The notes beneath the pieces were generated by a model. It had not been told where the DNA came from and did not search any database. It was given only the letters and a program-made list of their open reading frames with translations. Position numbers and translations under genes: made by a program. Below, piece after piece: positions 25,293 to 34,513 of a stretch of DNA of 64,000 nucleotides (position 1 is its first letter; each line of letters begins with the position of its first letter). Origin of the DNA: Paludibacteraceae bacterium. GTDB taxonomy: Bacteria > Bacteroidota > Bacteroidia > Bacteroidales > Paludibacteraceae. The stretch lies in contig JAFTIM010000001.1 in the NCBI GenBank assembly GCA_017456885.1, forward strand, positions 1-64,000. Direction: 5' to 3'.

Positions 25293-27896
25293 CTAAAATT
25301 CTTGTCCTAAAACAAAACTCCACTGACTGCCGCTATATTTCATGCTTCCGTTGATTTTGTCGAATCCGTATCCCCAGTCGATACCCAACAAACCGAACAT
25401 GGGCAGATAGAGTCGGATTCCGACTCCCGCTGAGCGTTTCAAATCGAAAGGATTGAATTTTTGGAAACTGCTCCAACAATTACCTGCTTCGAGGAATGCC
25501 AATACCCAAATGTTGGTTGAGCCTTTAAGCAGAATCGGATAGCGGAGTTCCATTGTCAGACGCGTATAGATGTTCCCCTCGTACCAACCATCGGAGTTCA
25601 GCGGTGTTAAAGCTCCCGATTCGTAGCCACGCAGACCGATGGTTTCGGTACCTGCCGAACTATAACTCGACATGCCGTCGCCACCGACAAGAAATTTCCC
25701 GAAAGGACTGATTTTGTGCTTGTTGTAGTATCCTAAAAATCCGAACTCGGCACGTGTCATTAAAACGAGTTTTTCGTCTTTGGTTATTGGTGTGAATGTT
25801 TTTCCCGAGAATTTCCATTTGTGATATTCTACCCATTTGTTGCGTTCTTGAGTCGTCATTGTGCTATAATCGGCTTTTTTGTTAAAGGCGGAATAAGGTG
25901 GCGTTATCTGCAACGAAAGAGTAAATGCCGACCCGCGACGCGTGTAGATAGGATTGCTTATGGAGTTTCTGCTCAATGTCAGATTTAATGCCAAGTCGTT
26001 CGATATACCGGTTTCGAATCCGAAATAGTATTTATACCAATTCTTCAGATTGTAGCGTTGATATGCCAGTTCGCCGTAAAAAGTAAAGTAGTCGTCAGGC
26101 CAACTCAATCGTTTTCCAAATCCCACCGACACACCAAGCGTGTGAATATATTTTGTAGGATCGTAGTCGTAATTGTAATAATCGTTGTAATAACTGTTGT
26201 TGTAATAGCCGTAATAACTATTGTAATAATCGTTGTAGTAGTTGGAGTATTTGCTGCTGATACCTGTTTGTATCGAGTAGTAGGCCGAGATGGAGAGCGA
26301 ATTCGGTCGTTTGCCTCCGAGCCATGGCTCCAAAAACGAAATGCTGTACGATTGATAGTACATGCCGTTTGTTTGTGCACGAATGCTCAATGTTTGCCCT
26401 TCTCCTTGCGGAACTATGCGATACATCTCTTTTTTGAATAAATTCTGAATGGCAAAGTTTGTAAATTTCAATCCGAGTGAACCGACAACACCTTGTTGTC
26501 CCCAACCGGCCGACAATTCTATTTGGTCGCTACTTTTTGAAGTGAGGTTGTAAACCAAATCCACGGTTCCGTTTTCTTGGTCGGGCTGTATGTCAATGCC
26601 CTCGTATAGTTTTTCTTCGTCGAATTGTTTCATTTGGGCTAATTCGCGCAACGTACGCACAAGGTCTTCCTGACTGTACAATTCTCCGGGTTTTGTACGC
26701 ATTTCACGACGTATAACGTGTTCGTAAAGACGTGTATTCCCGTTGATGATGACATTGCGAATGGTCGCTTGCTTGCCTTCGTACATTCTCATTTCAAGGT
26801 CGATGGAGTCGTTGTTTATTTTAACCTCGACAGGGTCGATGTTGAAAAACAGATAGCCGTTGTTTTTGTAAAGATTGGAAACCGCATCCTCGTCTTCGTA
26901 CAATCGTTTGTTCATGTGCTTTGCGTTGTACAAGTCGCCTTTTTTGATTTTAAGAACGCGCTCAAGTATTTCACTTGGGTAAACCGTATTGCCTACCCAT
27001 TTTATGTTGCGGAAGAAATATTTATCGCCTTCCTCTACCGTCAGATAGACATCAACTCGTTTTTCGTTTATTTGCACTACGCTATCGCTGAGTATAATGG
27101 CATCGCGAAAACCTTCTTCGTTGTATTTATCAATCAACAGTTTTTTGTCTTCCGTGAATTTTTCGGGGTTGAACTTCTTGGTTCTGAACAGATTCAAGAT
27201 GTTTTTGCGACGGTTGGTTTTTTTCATTGCTCGGTCGATTTTGTTTAATGACAGAGCCTTATTACCAGTTACATATATTTCGTTTACGCGGACTTTTTGC
27301 TTTTTGTCAACCACAATATCCACAACAGTAGAACCCGGATTGTCGGGAGAATCTTTTTGTCTGATTTTTACTTCGACATTGAAATAACCTTTGTCCAAAT
27401 AATATTTTCTGATGGCTAATTTTGTGCGTTCGACAATGTCGGTAGTGATTTGTTGCCCTTTTGTAATGGCTATTTTTGATTCCAAATCTTCGATTTCCGA
27501 TTTTTTAAATCCTGTAAAATTGATTCCGCTTACGCGTGGATTCTGTTTGAGTTGGATAGTCAGCCAAATTTTGTCATTTTCCGTTTTCGATGCAAAAATT
27601 TTTACGGAAGAGAACAGCGATTGCTTCCAAAAACGTTTAATGGCATTGGTGATTTCATCACCCGGAATTTTTATTCGTTGTCCGACTTTTAGTCCCGAAA
27701 AGCCTATCAACACATAATCCTCGTACGAATCGGCACCTTCTATTTTAATGTCTGCAATTTCGTAAATCGAAGGCGTAGCATAGTCGATAGGAATAGTTGC
27801 CAATTCACTTTGTAGAGTATCTTGTGCAGTTTGGGCTGTAATGGTTTGCGATATGATAAGCAGTAGAAGCAGTAAAAAGAGAAGTCGTAGTTTCAT
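25293..27896 (-). CDS. bamA: Outer-membrane protein assembly factor BamA (Omp85)
   Basis: This protein of 867 residues is the core of the machine that inserts beta-barrels into the outer membrane. It has a signal peptide (about 1-21), five POTRA-like repeats (about 40-430; examples are KIEGADSYEDYVLIGFSGLKVG and NVIINGNTRLYEHVIRREM) and a C-terminal 16-strand barrel (about 455-867) ending in WSFVLGQEF. The barrel motif GGDGMSSYSSAGTETIGLRGY fits Omp85 strand and loop 6. A Tyr/Asn/Asp-rich stretch at about 549-577 probably forms an outside loop. It sits between uppS and three ompH copies. Confidence 0.95.
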   Translation of the reverse strand: MKLRLLFLLLLLLIISQTITAQTAQDTLQSELATIPIDYATPSIYEIADIKIEGADSYEDYVLIGFSGLKVGQRIKIPGDEITNAIKRFWKQSLFSSVKIFASKTENDKIWLTIQLKQNPRVSGINFTGFKKSEIEDLESKIAITKGQQITTDIVERTKLAIRKYYLDKGYFNVEVKIRQKDSPDNPGSTVVDIVVDKKQKVRVNEIYVTGNKALSLNKIDRAMKKTNRRKNILNLFRTKKFNPEKFTEDKKLLIDKYNEEGFRDAIILSDSVVQINEKRVDVYLTVEEGDKYFFRNIKWVGNTVYPSEILERVLKIKKGDLYNAKHMNKRLYEDEDAVSNLYKNNGYLFFNIDPVEVKINNDSIDLEMRMYEGKQATIRNVIINGNTRLYEHVIRREMRTKPGELYSQEDLVRTLRELAQMKQFDEEKLYEGIDIQPDQENGTVDLVYNLTSKSSDQIELSAGWGQQGVVGSLGLKFTNFAIQNLFKKEMYRIVPQGEGQTLSIRAQTNGMYYQSYSISFLEPWLGGKRPNSLSISAYYSIQTGISSKYSNYYNDYYNSYYGYYNNSYYNDYYNYDYDPTKYIHTLGVSVGFGKRLSWPDDYFTFYGELAYQRYNLKNWYKYYFGFETGISNDLALNLTLSRNSISNPIYTRRGSAFTLSLQITPPYSAFNKKADYSTMTTQERNKWVEYHKWKFSGKTFTPITKDEKLVLMTRAEFGFLGYYNKHKISPFGKFLVGGDGMSSYSSAGTETIGLRGYESGALTPLNSDGWYEGNIYTRLTMELRYPILLKGSTNIWVLAFLEAGNCWSSFQKFNPFDLKRSAGVGIRLYLPMFGLLGIDWGYGFDKINGSMKYSGSQWSFVLGQEF

Positions 27897-27906
27897 TGTC
27901 GTCGGT

Positions 27907-28635
27907 TTATTTTACTTTGCCAAAGCGGCGTTCTCTTTGTTGAAATTCGTAAATGGCTTTGTAGAACTCCTCTTCGTGGAAATCAGGCCAACGTGTTTCG
28001 GTAAAATACAATTCGGTGTAAGCCAATTGCCATAGTAAAAAGTTGCTGATGCGTACCTCGCCGCTGGTTCTGATTAGTAAATCGGGGTCGGGCAGGTCTT
28101 TTGTCGTGAGATGCTGGCTGACGGTTTTGTCGGTGATGTCTTCGATACTCAAAACGCCCTCTTTTACCTGATAGGCGATTTGCTTTACCATTTCGGTTAT
28201 TTCCCATTGCGACGAGTAACTCAAAGCAAGAACCAAGGTCAGCCCCGTATTTTTTGAGGTATATTCGATGCAGTTGTCCAAACGTTGTTTTACTTCGTTG
28301 GGCATACGCGAGGTGTCGCCTATTGTTTGCAGGCGTATGTTGTTTTTGTGCAAGGTAGGAGTCTCTTTTTCAATGCTACTTACGAGCAGATGCATCAAAG
28401 CGTCAATCTCGGTTTGCGGACGATTCCAATTTTCGGTCGAAAATGTGTAGAGCGTCAGATATTTGATGCCGATTCGTGTAGCGGCTTCGGTTACTTTTTG
28501 TACGGAAATCACTCCGTGTTGATGTCCGATGGCACGCTCCAGTCCGCGTTCCTTTGCCCAACGTCCGTTGCCGTCCATAATGATGGCCACGTGTTGCGGC
28601 AGCTGTTGCTTATCTATTTTGTCTGCAATACTCAT
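27907..28635 (-). CDS. uppS: Isoprenyl transferase (undecaprenyl diphosphate synthase)
   Basis: This enzyme of 242 residues builds the C55 lipid carrier for peptidoglycan and polysaccharide from farnesyl and isopentenyl diphosphate. Motifs: [17 protein letters not shown] with D21 as the Mg-binding residue, [13 protein letters not shown], and [25 protein letters not shown]. It overlaps the DUF6089 gene by 4 bases and is followed by bamA after 10 bases. Its product also feeds the polysaccharide locus further along. Confidence 0.95.
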   Translation of the reverse strand: MSIADKIDKQQLPQHVAIIMDGNGRWAKERGLERAIGHQHGVISVQKVTEAATRIGIKYLTLYTFSTENWNRPQTEIDALMHLLVSSIEKETPTLHKNNIRLQTIGDTSRMPNEVKQRLDNCIEYTSKNTGLTLVLALSYSSQWEITEMVKQIAYQVKEGVLSIEDITDKTVSQHLTTKDLPDPDLLIRTSGEVRISNFLLWQLAYTELYFTETRWPDFHEEEFYKAIYEFQQRERRFGKVK

Positions 28636-29279
28636 TTTTTTAGTCCGCTATAACAAGTTCTGCAATATTGCCAAAAATCGAAAGATAGATAAAGTGTAAT
28701 TTTTGAATACCAATCGTTGTTTATCAACCCACTTTTGTTTAATCCCCGAGGATTGTCAATATTATCGAAATTATCGTTGAACACTTTGTTCATACTCCAT
28801 GCAATACCAAGATTGAAACGTTCGCTTAACTTAAACTTCCCTCCCACTCCGAACGGAATAGTAAACGCTGCCGTTCGATTGTATGTAACACAACCGACAC
28901 CTACAAAAATGTAAGGCGTGGCACGTTTTGTAAGCGACTTCAATCGGTCGTAACCAAAATCGAAAAAATTAAATTCGGCAATGGCTTCTATATCGACGAA
29001 AGGTGTTTTTGCCGCTGCAAAATCCTCAAACGAAGGGATACGCACTCTTCCTCCTGCCACTTGTAATCCGAATGAATAGCGTTTGTCCAATTTGTATTTT
29101 ACAAAACCTCCGTAAGTGGCATCCATATAGGTAAATGGTATTTTATTGGCATCGCCTAAATAGAATGTACCGCCCCCAAAAGCTCCAATCTCTGCAAAAT
29201 AACGCGATTGCGATTGAACATTTGTTATGATTAGAATAGAAACTAAAAAAAACGAAATGCGAAGATTTATTCTTGCCAT
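28632..29279 (-). CDS. DUF6089 outer-membrane barrel-like protein
   Basis: This protein of 215 residues has a signal peptide (about 1-23, ending VQSQS), then [19 protein letters not shown] and alternating beta strands ([31 protein letters not shown]). It resembles the DUF6089 family of small barrels found next to uppS-bamA in Bacteroidota. The function is unknown; the position suggests a role in outer-membrane assembly. It heads the envelope operon and has a TAACTTTG element about 114 bases upstream. Confidence 0.85.
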   Translation of the reverse strand: MARINLRISFFLVSILIITNVQSQSRYFAEIGAFGGGTFYLGDANKIPFTYMDATYGGFVKYKLDKRYSFGLQVAGGRVRIPSFEDFAAAKTPFVDIEAIAEFNFFDFGYDRLKSLTKRATPYIFVGVGCVTYNRTAAFTIPFGVGGKFKLSERFNLGIAWSMNKVFNDNFDNIDNPRGLNKSGLINNDWYSKITLYLSFDFWQYCRTCYSGLKK

Positions 29280-29317
29280 TTTTCCTGCTTTGGTTACTAT
29301 AATAATTATAACAACGC

Positions 29318-29514
29318 TTTTTTTCGATAAAAATTTTATAAAAACACTTTTTGCGCCGTTCTTTTTGTCAAACGAATTGCAAAAATCCGTTGCAAAGTTA
29401 GCAATTTACTTTGCTTTAACCGCTAAAAAAATGCGAATAATTGTTAATGACTTGCCATCAAAAATCGTTTGACAGCTGTTTGACGAATGAGATATTTTTT
29501 TCGATAAAAATTTT
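29318..29514. repeat. Pair of identical 20 bp direct repeats in a divergent intergenic region
   Basis: TTTTTTTCGATAAAAATTTT occurs at 29318-29337 and 29495-29514. Between and beside them are a 9 bp inverted pair (GTCAAACGA at 29367-29375, TCGTTTGAC at 29465-29473) and the promoters of the two divergent operons. This fills the 282-base gap between the DUF6089 and nrnA genes and could be a shared regulatory region. Confidence 0.6.
29393..29400 (-). promoter_or_regulatory. -7 element for the DUF6089-uppS-bamA operon
   Basis: TAACTTTG on the minus strand matches TAnnTTTG and lies 114 bases before the DUF6089 start codon. No -33 match at the usual spacing. Confidence 0.4.
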
Positions 29515-29526
29515 TGTTAAAGTTTA

Positions 29527-29534
29527 TATCTTTG
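29527..29534 (+). promoter_or_regulatory. -7 element for nrnA-apgM
   Basis: TATCTTTG matches TAnnTTTG, 27 bases before the nrnA ATG. One of the 20 bp direct repeats ends 12 bases upstream of it, where a regulator would interfere with or help RNA polymerase. Confidence 0.5.
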
Positions 29535-29561
29535 CCGAATAAATAAAAATTATAGAATGCT

Positions 29562-30608
29562 ATGTTGTCTAAAATTATCAGTGAGGAAAACGTAAAAGAA
29601 GCCTATTCCTTGATAAAACATGCAGAAAATGTGGTGATAGTTTCGCACATGGGACCTGATGGCGATGCGGTTGGGTCATCGTTGGGAATGTATCATTTTT
29701 TGAAAGAGATAAACAAAAAAGCTACTGTTGTTTTACCGAACGATTTTCCTGCTTATTTTAAATGGATGCCCGATAGTGACGCCATCGTAATTGCCGAAGA
29801 TGGTTTGGATAAAGCCGTACAGATCTTAAAATACTGCGATTTGTTGATCATGATTGATTTCAACGAATTAGGGCGTGTCAATGTCTTGAAACCATTGATA
29901 GAGGTGTCCAATGTTCCGAAATTGCTTATCGATCACCATCTTGATCCTGATGTTAATATGGCCGATGTCGTTATTTCTCATCCCGATATATCGTCGGCTT
30001 CGGAGTTGGTTTTCCGATTGATTTGCCGAATGGGTTTTGCGCAACAAATAAATAAATCTTGTGCCGAATCCATCTATACGGGTATGATGACCGATACGGG
30101 CGGTTTTACTTATAATTCCAATCAAAGTGAGATTTATTTTATTATAGCCGAATTGGTTCGGAAGGGGATTGATAAGGATTTGATATACAGGAAAATAAAT
30201 TTCTCGCACACAGAGAGTCGTTTGCGTATAATGGGATTTTGTATGTATAAAAAAATGCGAATCTATCCCAAATATCATACGGCCGTAATAACTTTGACCG
30301 AAGAGGAAATGAGCCGCTTTCAGACACAAACGGGCGATACCGAGGGTATTGTAAATCTACCATTCTCGATAAAAGGTATTGTGTTTTCGGCTTTTTTTAG
30401 AGAAGACAAAAAACACGGGAAAATAAAAATTTCGTTCCGTTCGCAAGGCTCTTTCCCTGCCAATCGTGTTGCGAGCGAACATTTTAACGGAGGAGGGCAT
30501 CTCAATGCGGCGGGGGGAGATACACGCCTCTCTTTGAGAGATACGGTGAAACGTTTCATGGAAGTCCTACCCGAATATGAACAACTTTTGAATGAGGTAA
30601 AAATATGA
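29562..30608 (+). CDS. nrnA: DHH-family bifunctional oligoribonuclease/pAp phosphatase
   Basis: This cytoplasmic phosphoesterase of 348 residues is of the NrnA type, which degrades short RNA oligonucleotides and pAp. The DHH domain has SHMGPDGDAVGSS (about 28-40), DFNELGR and the name motif in LLIDHHLDPD. The DHHA1 domain ends with FNGGGHLNAAGG (about 307-318). The next gene overlaps it by 4 bases (ATGA), so the two are co-translated. Confidence 0.92.
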   Translation: MLSKIISEENVKEAYSLIKHAENVVIVSHMGPDGDAVGSSLGMYHFLKEINKKATVVLPNDFPAYFKWMPDSDAIVIAEDGLDKAVQILKYCDLLIMIDFNELGRVNVLKPLIEVSNVPKLLIDHHLDPDVNMADVVISHPDISSASELVFRLICRMGFAQQINKSCAESIYTGMMTDTGGFTYNSNQSEIYFIIAELVRKGIDKDLIYRKINFSHTESRLRIMGFCMYKKMRIYPKYHTAVITLTEEEMSRFQTQTGDTEGIVNLPFSIKGIVFSAFFREDKKHGKIKISFRSQGSFPANRVASEHFNGGGHLNAAGGDTRLSLRDTVKRFMEVLPEYEQLLNEVKI

Positions 30609-31810
30609 AATACATCATTATTTTAGGCGATGGTATGGCTGACGAACCGATTGCCGAATTGGCTGGAAAAACGCCATTGCAATATGCTCAAACTCCTGCC
30701 ATGGACGAGATAGCCCGTTTGGGCGTTTCGGGTATGTTGAGTACCGTTCCCGAAGGATTTATCCCTGGTAGCGAAATAGCCAACATGGTGGTGTTGGGCT
30801 ACGATGTCCGAAAAGAGTTTGAGGGCAGAGGGTCGCTCGAGGCTGCAAGTATGGGCGTCGCCATTGCCGATGGCGAGATGGCGATACGTTGCAATTTGAT
30901 TTGCATTGAAAACGGACGTATCAAAAATCACTCGGCAGGGCATATCTCCACTGCCGAAGCCGAAGCGTTGATTGCGGCGTTGCAAAAAGAGTTGGGAAAC
31001 GATGTTTTTACTTTTCGCAGTGGAGTCTCTTATCGTCATTTGTTGTTGATGAAAGGTGGTGATAAACGCATTCTTTGTACACCTCCGCACGATGTGCCCG
31101 GAACACCGTTTGCCGATGTAATGATAAAACCCGAAACCGAAGAAGCAAAACTGACAGCCGACCGTTTGAATCAATTGATTTTAGACTCACAGCGCATACT
31201 TGAACATCATCCGGTGAATATAGCCCGTCGTGAAGCGGGTAAAGACCCCGCCAATAGCATTTGGCCGTGGTCGGCAGGTTATCGACCGAAAATGCGAACG
31301 CTTACCGAACGCTATCATCTGAACAGCGGGGCGGTAATTTCTGCCGTCGATTTGATTAAAGGAATCGGTGTGTATGCGGGACTTGAGTCGATAGCAGTGG
31401 AGGGTGCTACAGGACTTTTTGACACGAATTACGAAGGGAAAGCTGCTGCTGCCATAGAGGCTTTGCGCAAACACGATTTCGTCTTTTTGCATGTTGAGGC
31501 AAGTGATGAGGCAGGGCACGAGGGTAATGTCGATTTGAAAGTAAAGACGATAGAAAATCTTGATGCCCGTATTGTGCGTCCTGTTTTTGAGGAGGTGCGC
31601 TCGTGGAGTGAACCCGTTACGATAGCTGTCTTGCCCGACCACCCGACGCCATGCCGTTTAAAAACGCATACGCGCGAGGCGGTGCCTTTCGTAATTTACA
31701 ATCCGACAAGGAACCCCGACAATGTAACTCATTATAGCGAAGCCGATGCAAAACAAGGCGGATACGGATTGCTTGTGGGAGAGGAGTTTATGCAGCGATT
31801 GATGGAGTGA
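30605..31810 (+). CDS. apgM: Cofactor-independent phosphoglycerate mutase (archaeal type)
   Basis: This enzyme of 401 residues swaps 3- and 2-phosphoglycerate without 2,3-bisphosphoglycerate. It belongs to the alkaline-phosphatase fold: YIIILGDGMADEP at the N-terminus holds the first metal ligand, GSEIANMVVLGYD follows with the likely phosphorylated Ser, VEASDEAGHEGN and VLPDHPTP carry later metal ligands. It overlaps nrnA by 4 bases. A terminator follows. Confidence 0.93.
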   Translation: MKYIIILGDGMADEPIAELAGKTPLQYAQTPAMDEIARLGVSGMLSTVPEGFIPGSEIANMVVLGYDVRKEFEGRGSLEAASMGVAIADGEMAIRCNLICIENGRIKNHSAGHISTAEAEALIAALQKELGNDVFTFRSGVSYRHLLLMKGGDKRILCTPPHDVPGTPFADVMIKPETEEAKLTADRLNQLILDSQRILEHHPVNIARREAGKDPANSIWPWSAGYRPKMRTLTERYHLNSGAVISAVDLIKGIGVYAGLESIAVEGATGLFDTNYEGKAAAAIEALRKHDFVFLHVEASDEAGHEGNVDLKVKTIENLDARIVRPVFEEVRSWSEPVTIAVLPDHPTPCRLKTHTREAVPFVIYNPTRNPDNVTHYSEADAKQGGYGLLVGEEFMQRLME

Positions 31811-31838
31811 AATTTTCACTTTTTATAAAGTTAAGGAA

Positions 31839-31867
31839 AACGTCGCATTTATCTGTGGCGTTTTTTT
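31839..31867 (+). terminator. Terminator after apgM
   Basis: A nine-pair stem (AACGTCGCA with TGTGGCGTT, two wobble pairs) closes a 6-base loop and is followed by seven T. It lies 29 bases after the stop codon and before the cstA promoter. Confidence 0.75.
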
Positions 31868-31917
31868 GTTGTTTAATCTGTCTTGAAAAAACGGTTATAA
31901 TAAGGTGCAGAAATTGC

Positions 31918-31925
31918 TATCTTTG
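31918..31925 (+). promoter_or_regulatory. -7 element for cstA-nspC-proA
   Basis: TATCTTTG matches TAnnTTTG, 24 bases before the cstA ATG, directly after the apgM terminator. No -33 match. Confidence 0.5.
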
Positions 31926-31949
31926 CACGACTAATTTTAAACCATAAAG

Positions 31950-33386
31950 ATGATAACGTTTTTAGGAGCCGTAGTGCTATTGATTGTTGGATATGTGCTA
32001 TATGGCGGATTTGTGGAACGGGTGTTTGGAGTTGATCCGAATCGTAAAACTCCTGCTGTAACCAATGCCGACGGGGTGGATTATGTAGAAATGCCTTGGT
32101 GGCGTATTTTTCTTATTCAGTTCCTCAATATAGCAGGTTTGGGGCCTATTTTTGGAGCGATAATGGGTGTGATGTATGGCACATCGGCGTTTTTGTGGAT
32201 TGTGTTTGGCACGTTGCTTGGAGGTGCCGTGCACGATTACCTTTCGGGTATGATGTCGGTGCGTAGCAATGGGGCAAGTCTGCCCGAATTGGTGGGTAAT
32301 GAGTTGGGAAGCACGGTAAAGCAGTTTATGCGATTGTTTTCGGTTGTGTTGATGGTGTTGGTTGGAGCCGTGTTCGTGTCGGGTCCGGCAGGGTTGCTGG
32401 CTCACATTACACCGAAAGTGAGCGTGCTGGTTTGGACAATTATCATATTCATTTATTATATTTTAGCCACGCTTTTGCCTATCGACAAAGTGATAGGGAA
32501 AATTTATCCTGTTTTTGGTGCCGCATTGTTGTTTATGGCTGCGGGTATTTTTGTGATGATGTTGGTAAATCGTGCTCCGATACCCGAATTGACAGAGGGT
32601 TTGCGCAATCAGCATCCCGGAGGACTTCCTATTTTCCCAATGATGTTTGTATCCATAGCTTGTGGAGCGATTTCGGGTTTTCATGCTACGCAATCGCCGC
32701 TGATGGCGCGTTGTATCCGCAACGAGAAATACGGTCGCAGGTGTTTTTATGGGGCAATGGTTGCCGAGGGGTTGGTAGCCTTGATATGGGCAGCGGCGGC
32801 AGCCTCTTTTTTCGGTTCAATTGATGGCTTGCAGCGCTATGTGTCGGAATTGCCTGCAACGGCTAACAAAGCTGCCGAGGTAGTGAATGTCATTTCAAAA
32901 GAATGGTTGGGTGTTGTCGGCGGATTGTTGGTTGTGCTTGGGGTAGTGGTTGCTCCAATTACGTCGGGTGATACGGCTTTACGTTCGGCACGTTTGATTG
33001 TTGCCGATTTTTTGCATATAGGCCAAAAGCCGATGAAAAACCGTTTGTTGGTTTCCACGCCGATATTTGTGCTTACATTTATCATTCTGACTATCGATTT
33101 CGATGTTTTGTGGCGTTATTTTGCTTGGTGCAATCAGACGCTCTCGGTATTTACGCTTTGGGCAATAACGGTTTATCTTGCCCGTCGCGGGAGGCTTTAT
33201 GTGATAGCGCTTCTTCCTGCTATGTTTATGACATGTGTGAGTGTCAGTTACATCCTCATTGCTCCCGAAGGTTTTGGGTTGCCTTATTGGGTGGGATTAA
33301 GTGTAAGTTTTGTAGTAACTGTTTGTTTCCTTTTTGCATTTTATGTTTGGCAGAAAAAACGCGATAAAACCTGTGTGTATGATTGA
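31950..33386 (+). CDS. CstA-family carbon starvation protein (peptide or pyruvate transporter)
   Basis: This inner-membrane protein of 478 residues has about a dozen hydrophobic segments. CstA-family stretches are QFLNIAGLGPIFGAIMGVMYG, GGAVHDYLSGMMSVRSNG, ACGAISGFHATQSPLMARC and ITSGDTALRSARLI. It is shorter than E. coli CstA (about 700 residues), as is common in Bacteroidota. Family members take up peptides or pyruvate. Its end overlaps the nspC start by 8 bases. Confidence 0.9.
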   Translation: MITFLGAVVLLIVGYVLYGGFVERVFGVDPNRKTPAVTNADGVDYVEMPWWRIFLIQFLNIAGLGPIFGAIMGVMYGTSAFLWIVFGTLLGGAVHDYLSGMMSVRSNGASLPELVGNELGSTVKQFMRLFSVVLMVLVGAVFVSGPAGLLAHITPKVSVLVWTIIIFIYYILATLLPIDKVIGKIYPVFGAALLFMAAGIFVMMLVNRAPIPELTEGLRNQHPGGLPIFPMMFVSIACGAISGFHATQSPLMARCIRNEKYGRRCFYGAMVAEGLVALIWAAAAASFFGSIDGLQRYVSELPATANKAAEVVNVISKEWLGVVGGLLVVLGVVVAPITSGDTALRSARLIVADFLHIGQKPMKNRLLVSTPIFVLTFIILTIDFDVLWRYFAWCNQTLSVFTLWAITVYLARRGRLYVIALLPAMFMTCVSVSYILIAPEGFGLPYWVGLSVSFVVTVCFLFAFYVWQKKRDKTCVYD

Positions 33387-34512
33387 TTACGAGAAAATAC
33401 CTTCTCCTTGTTATGTGGTTGACGAACGAGCGTTGCGCCGCAATTTGTCGTTGATTCGTTCGGTTAAAGAGCGTGCCGGTGTCGAAATAATTTTGGCTTT
33501 TAAGGCTTTCGCTTTGTGGAAACTTTTCCCTATTGTGAGGGAATACATTCCGTATTCAACGGCAAGTTCGCTTGCCGAGGCACGCTTGGCATATGAGGAG
33601 ATGGGCAATAAAGCGCATACTTATTCGCCTGCATATACCGAATCGGAGTTTGATGCTATTGCCGATTGTAGTTCGCATATTACGTTTAATTCGCTCACGC
33701 AATATCGACGTTTTTTTGAGCGAGCCAAAGTGCGTGGCATCTCGTGTGGTTTGCGTATCAATCCCGAATTTTCGGACGTAGCGACCGACCTTTACAATCC
33801 GTGTGCGGCGGGGTCGCGTTTGGGTGTTGTAGCAGACGCTTTTGGTGAACAGTTGCCTTTCGGAGTCGAGGGATTGCATTTTCATACCTTGTGCGAGTCC
33901 TCGTCGTACGATTTGGAGCAAACATTGGCTGTGGTAGAGGAGCGTTTCGGGCGATTCTTTCATCAAATAAAATGGCTCAATATGGGCGGCGGACATTTGA
34001 TGACTCGTTCTGACTACGATGTGGAACATTTGATAGCGGTTTTGCAACGCTTTAAAGCAAAATATCCGCATCTGCAGTTGATATTGGAACCGGGGAGTGC
34101 ATTTGCTTGGCGAACAGGAGTTTTGGTATCAACGGTGGAAGATATTGTTGAGAACAAAGGAATAAAAACGGCTGTGCTGAATGTATCGTTTGCTTGCCAC
34201 ATGCCCGATTGCTTGGAAATGCCTTACAAACCTGCAATTGTGGGGGCTACCGACGAAAAAGCAGGCTTGCCGACCTACAGAATGGGTGGCAATAGCTGCC
34301 TTTCGGGTGATTTCTGCGGAAATTGGTCGTTTGAAAAACCGCTTTGTGTGGGAGATAGAATCGTGTTTGAGGACATGATTCACTATACGACTGTGAAAAC
34401 CACGATGTTTAATGGTGTTACGCATCCTTCGATAGGGATTTGGACTTGCAACGACGAGTTTCGTCTGTTGCGTAAATACGATTATATCGATTATAAAAAC
34501 CGAATGGATTGA
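33379..34512 (+). CDS. nspC: Carboxynorspermidine/carboxyspermidine decarboxylase
   Basis: This PLP enzyme of 377 residues makes (nor)spermidine from the carboxylated precursor. I start it at the ATG at 33379 ([16 protein letters not shown]) because the family begins this way; the upstream TTG at 33334 lies within cstA. K42 in [10 protein letters not shown] binds [30 protein letters not shown] and [13 protein letters not shown] are typical motifs. The partner carboxynorspermidine synthase is not in the window. proA starts 1 base after its stop. Confidence 0.94.
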   Translation: MIDYEKIPSPCYVVDERALRRNLSLIRSVKERAGVEIILAFKAFALWKLFPIVREYIPYSTASSLAEARLAYEEMGNKAHTYSPAYTESEFDAIADCSSHITFNSLTQYRRFFERAKVRGISCGLRINPEFSDVATDLYNPCAAGSRLGVVADAFGEQLPFGVEGLHFHTLCESSSYDLEQTLAVVEERFGRFFHQIKWLNMGGGHLMTRSDYDVEHLIAVLQRFKAKYPHLQLILEPGSAFAWRTGVLVSTVEDIVENKGIKTAVLNVSFACHMPDCLEMPYKPAIVGATDEKAGLPTYRMGGNSCLSGDFCGNWSFEKPLCVGDRIVFEDMIHYTTVKTTMFNGVTHPSIGIWTCNDEFRLLRKYDYIDYKNRMD

Positions 34513-34513
34513 T

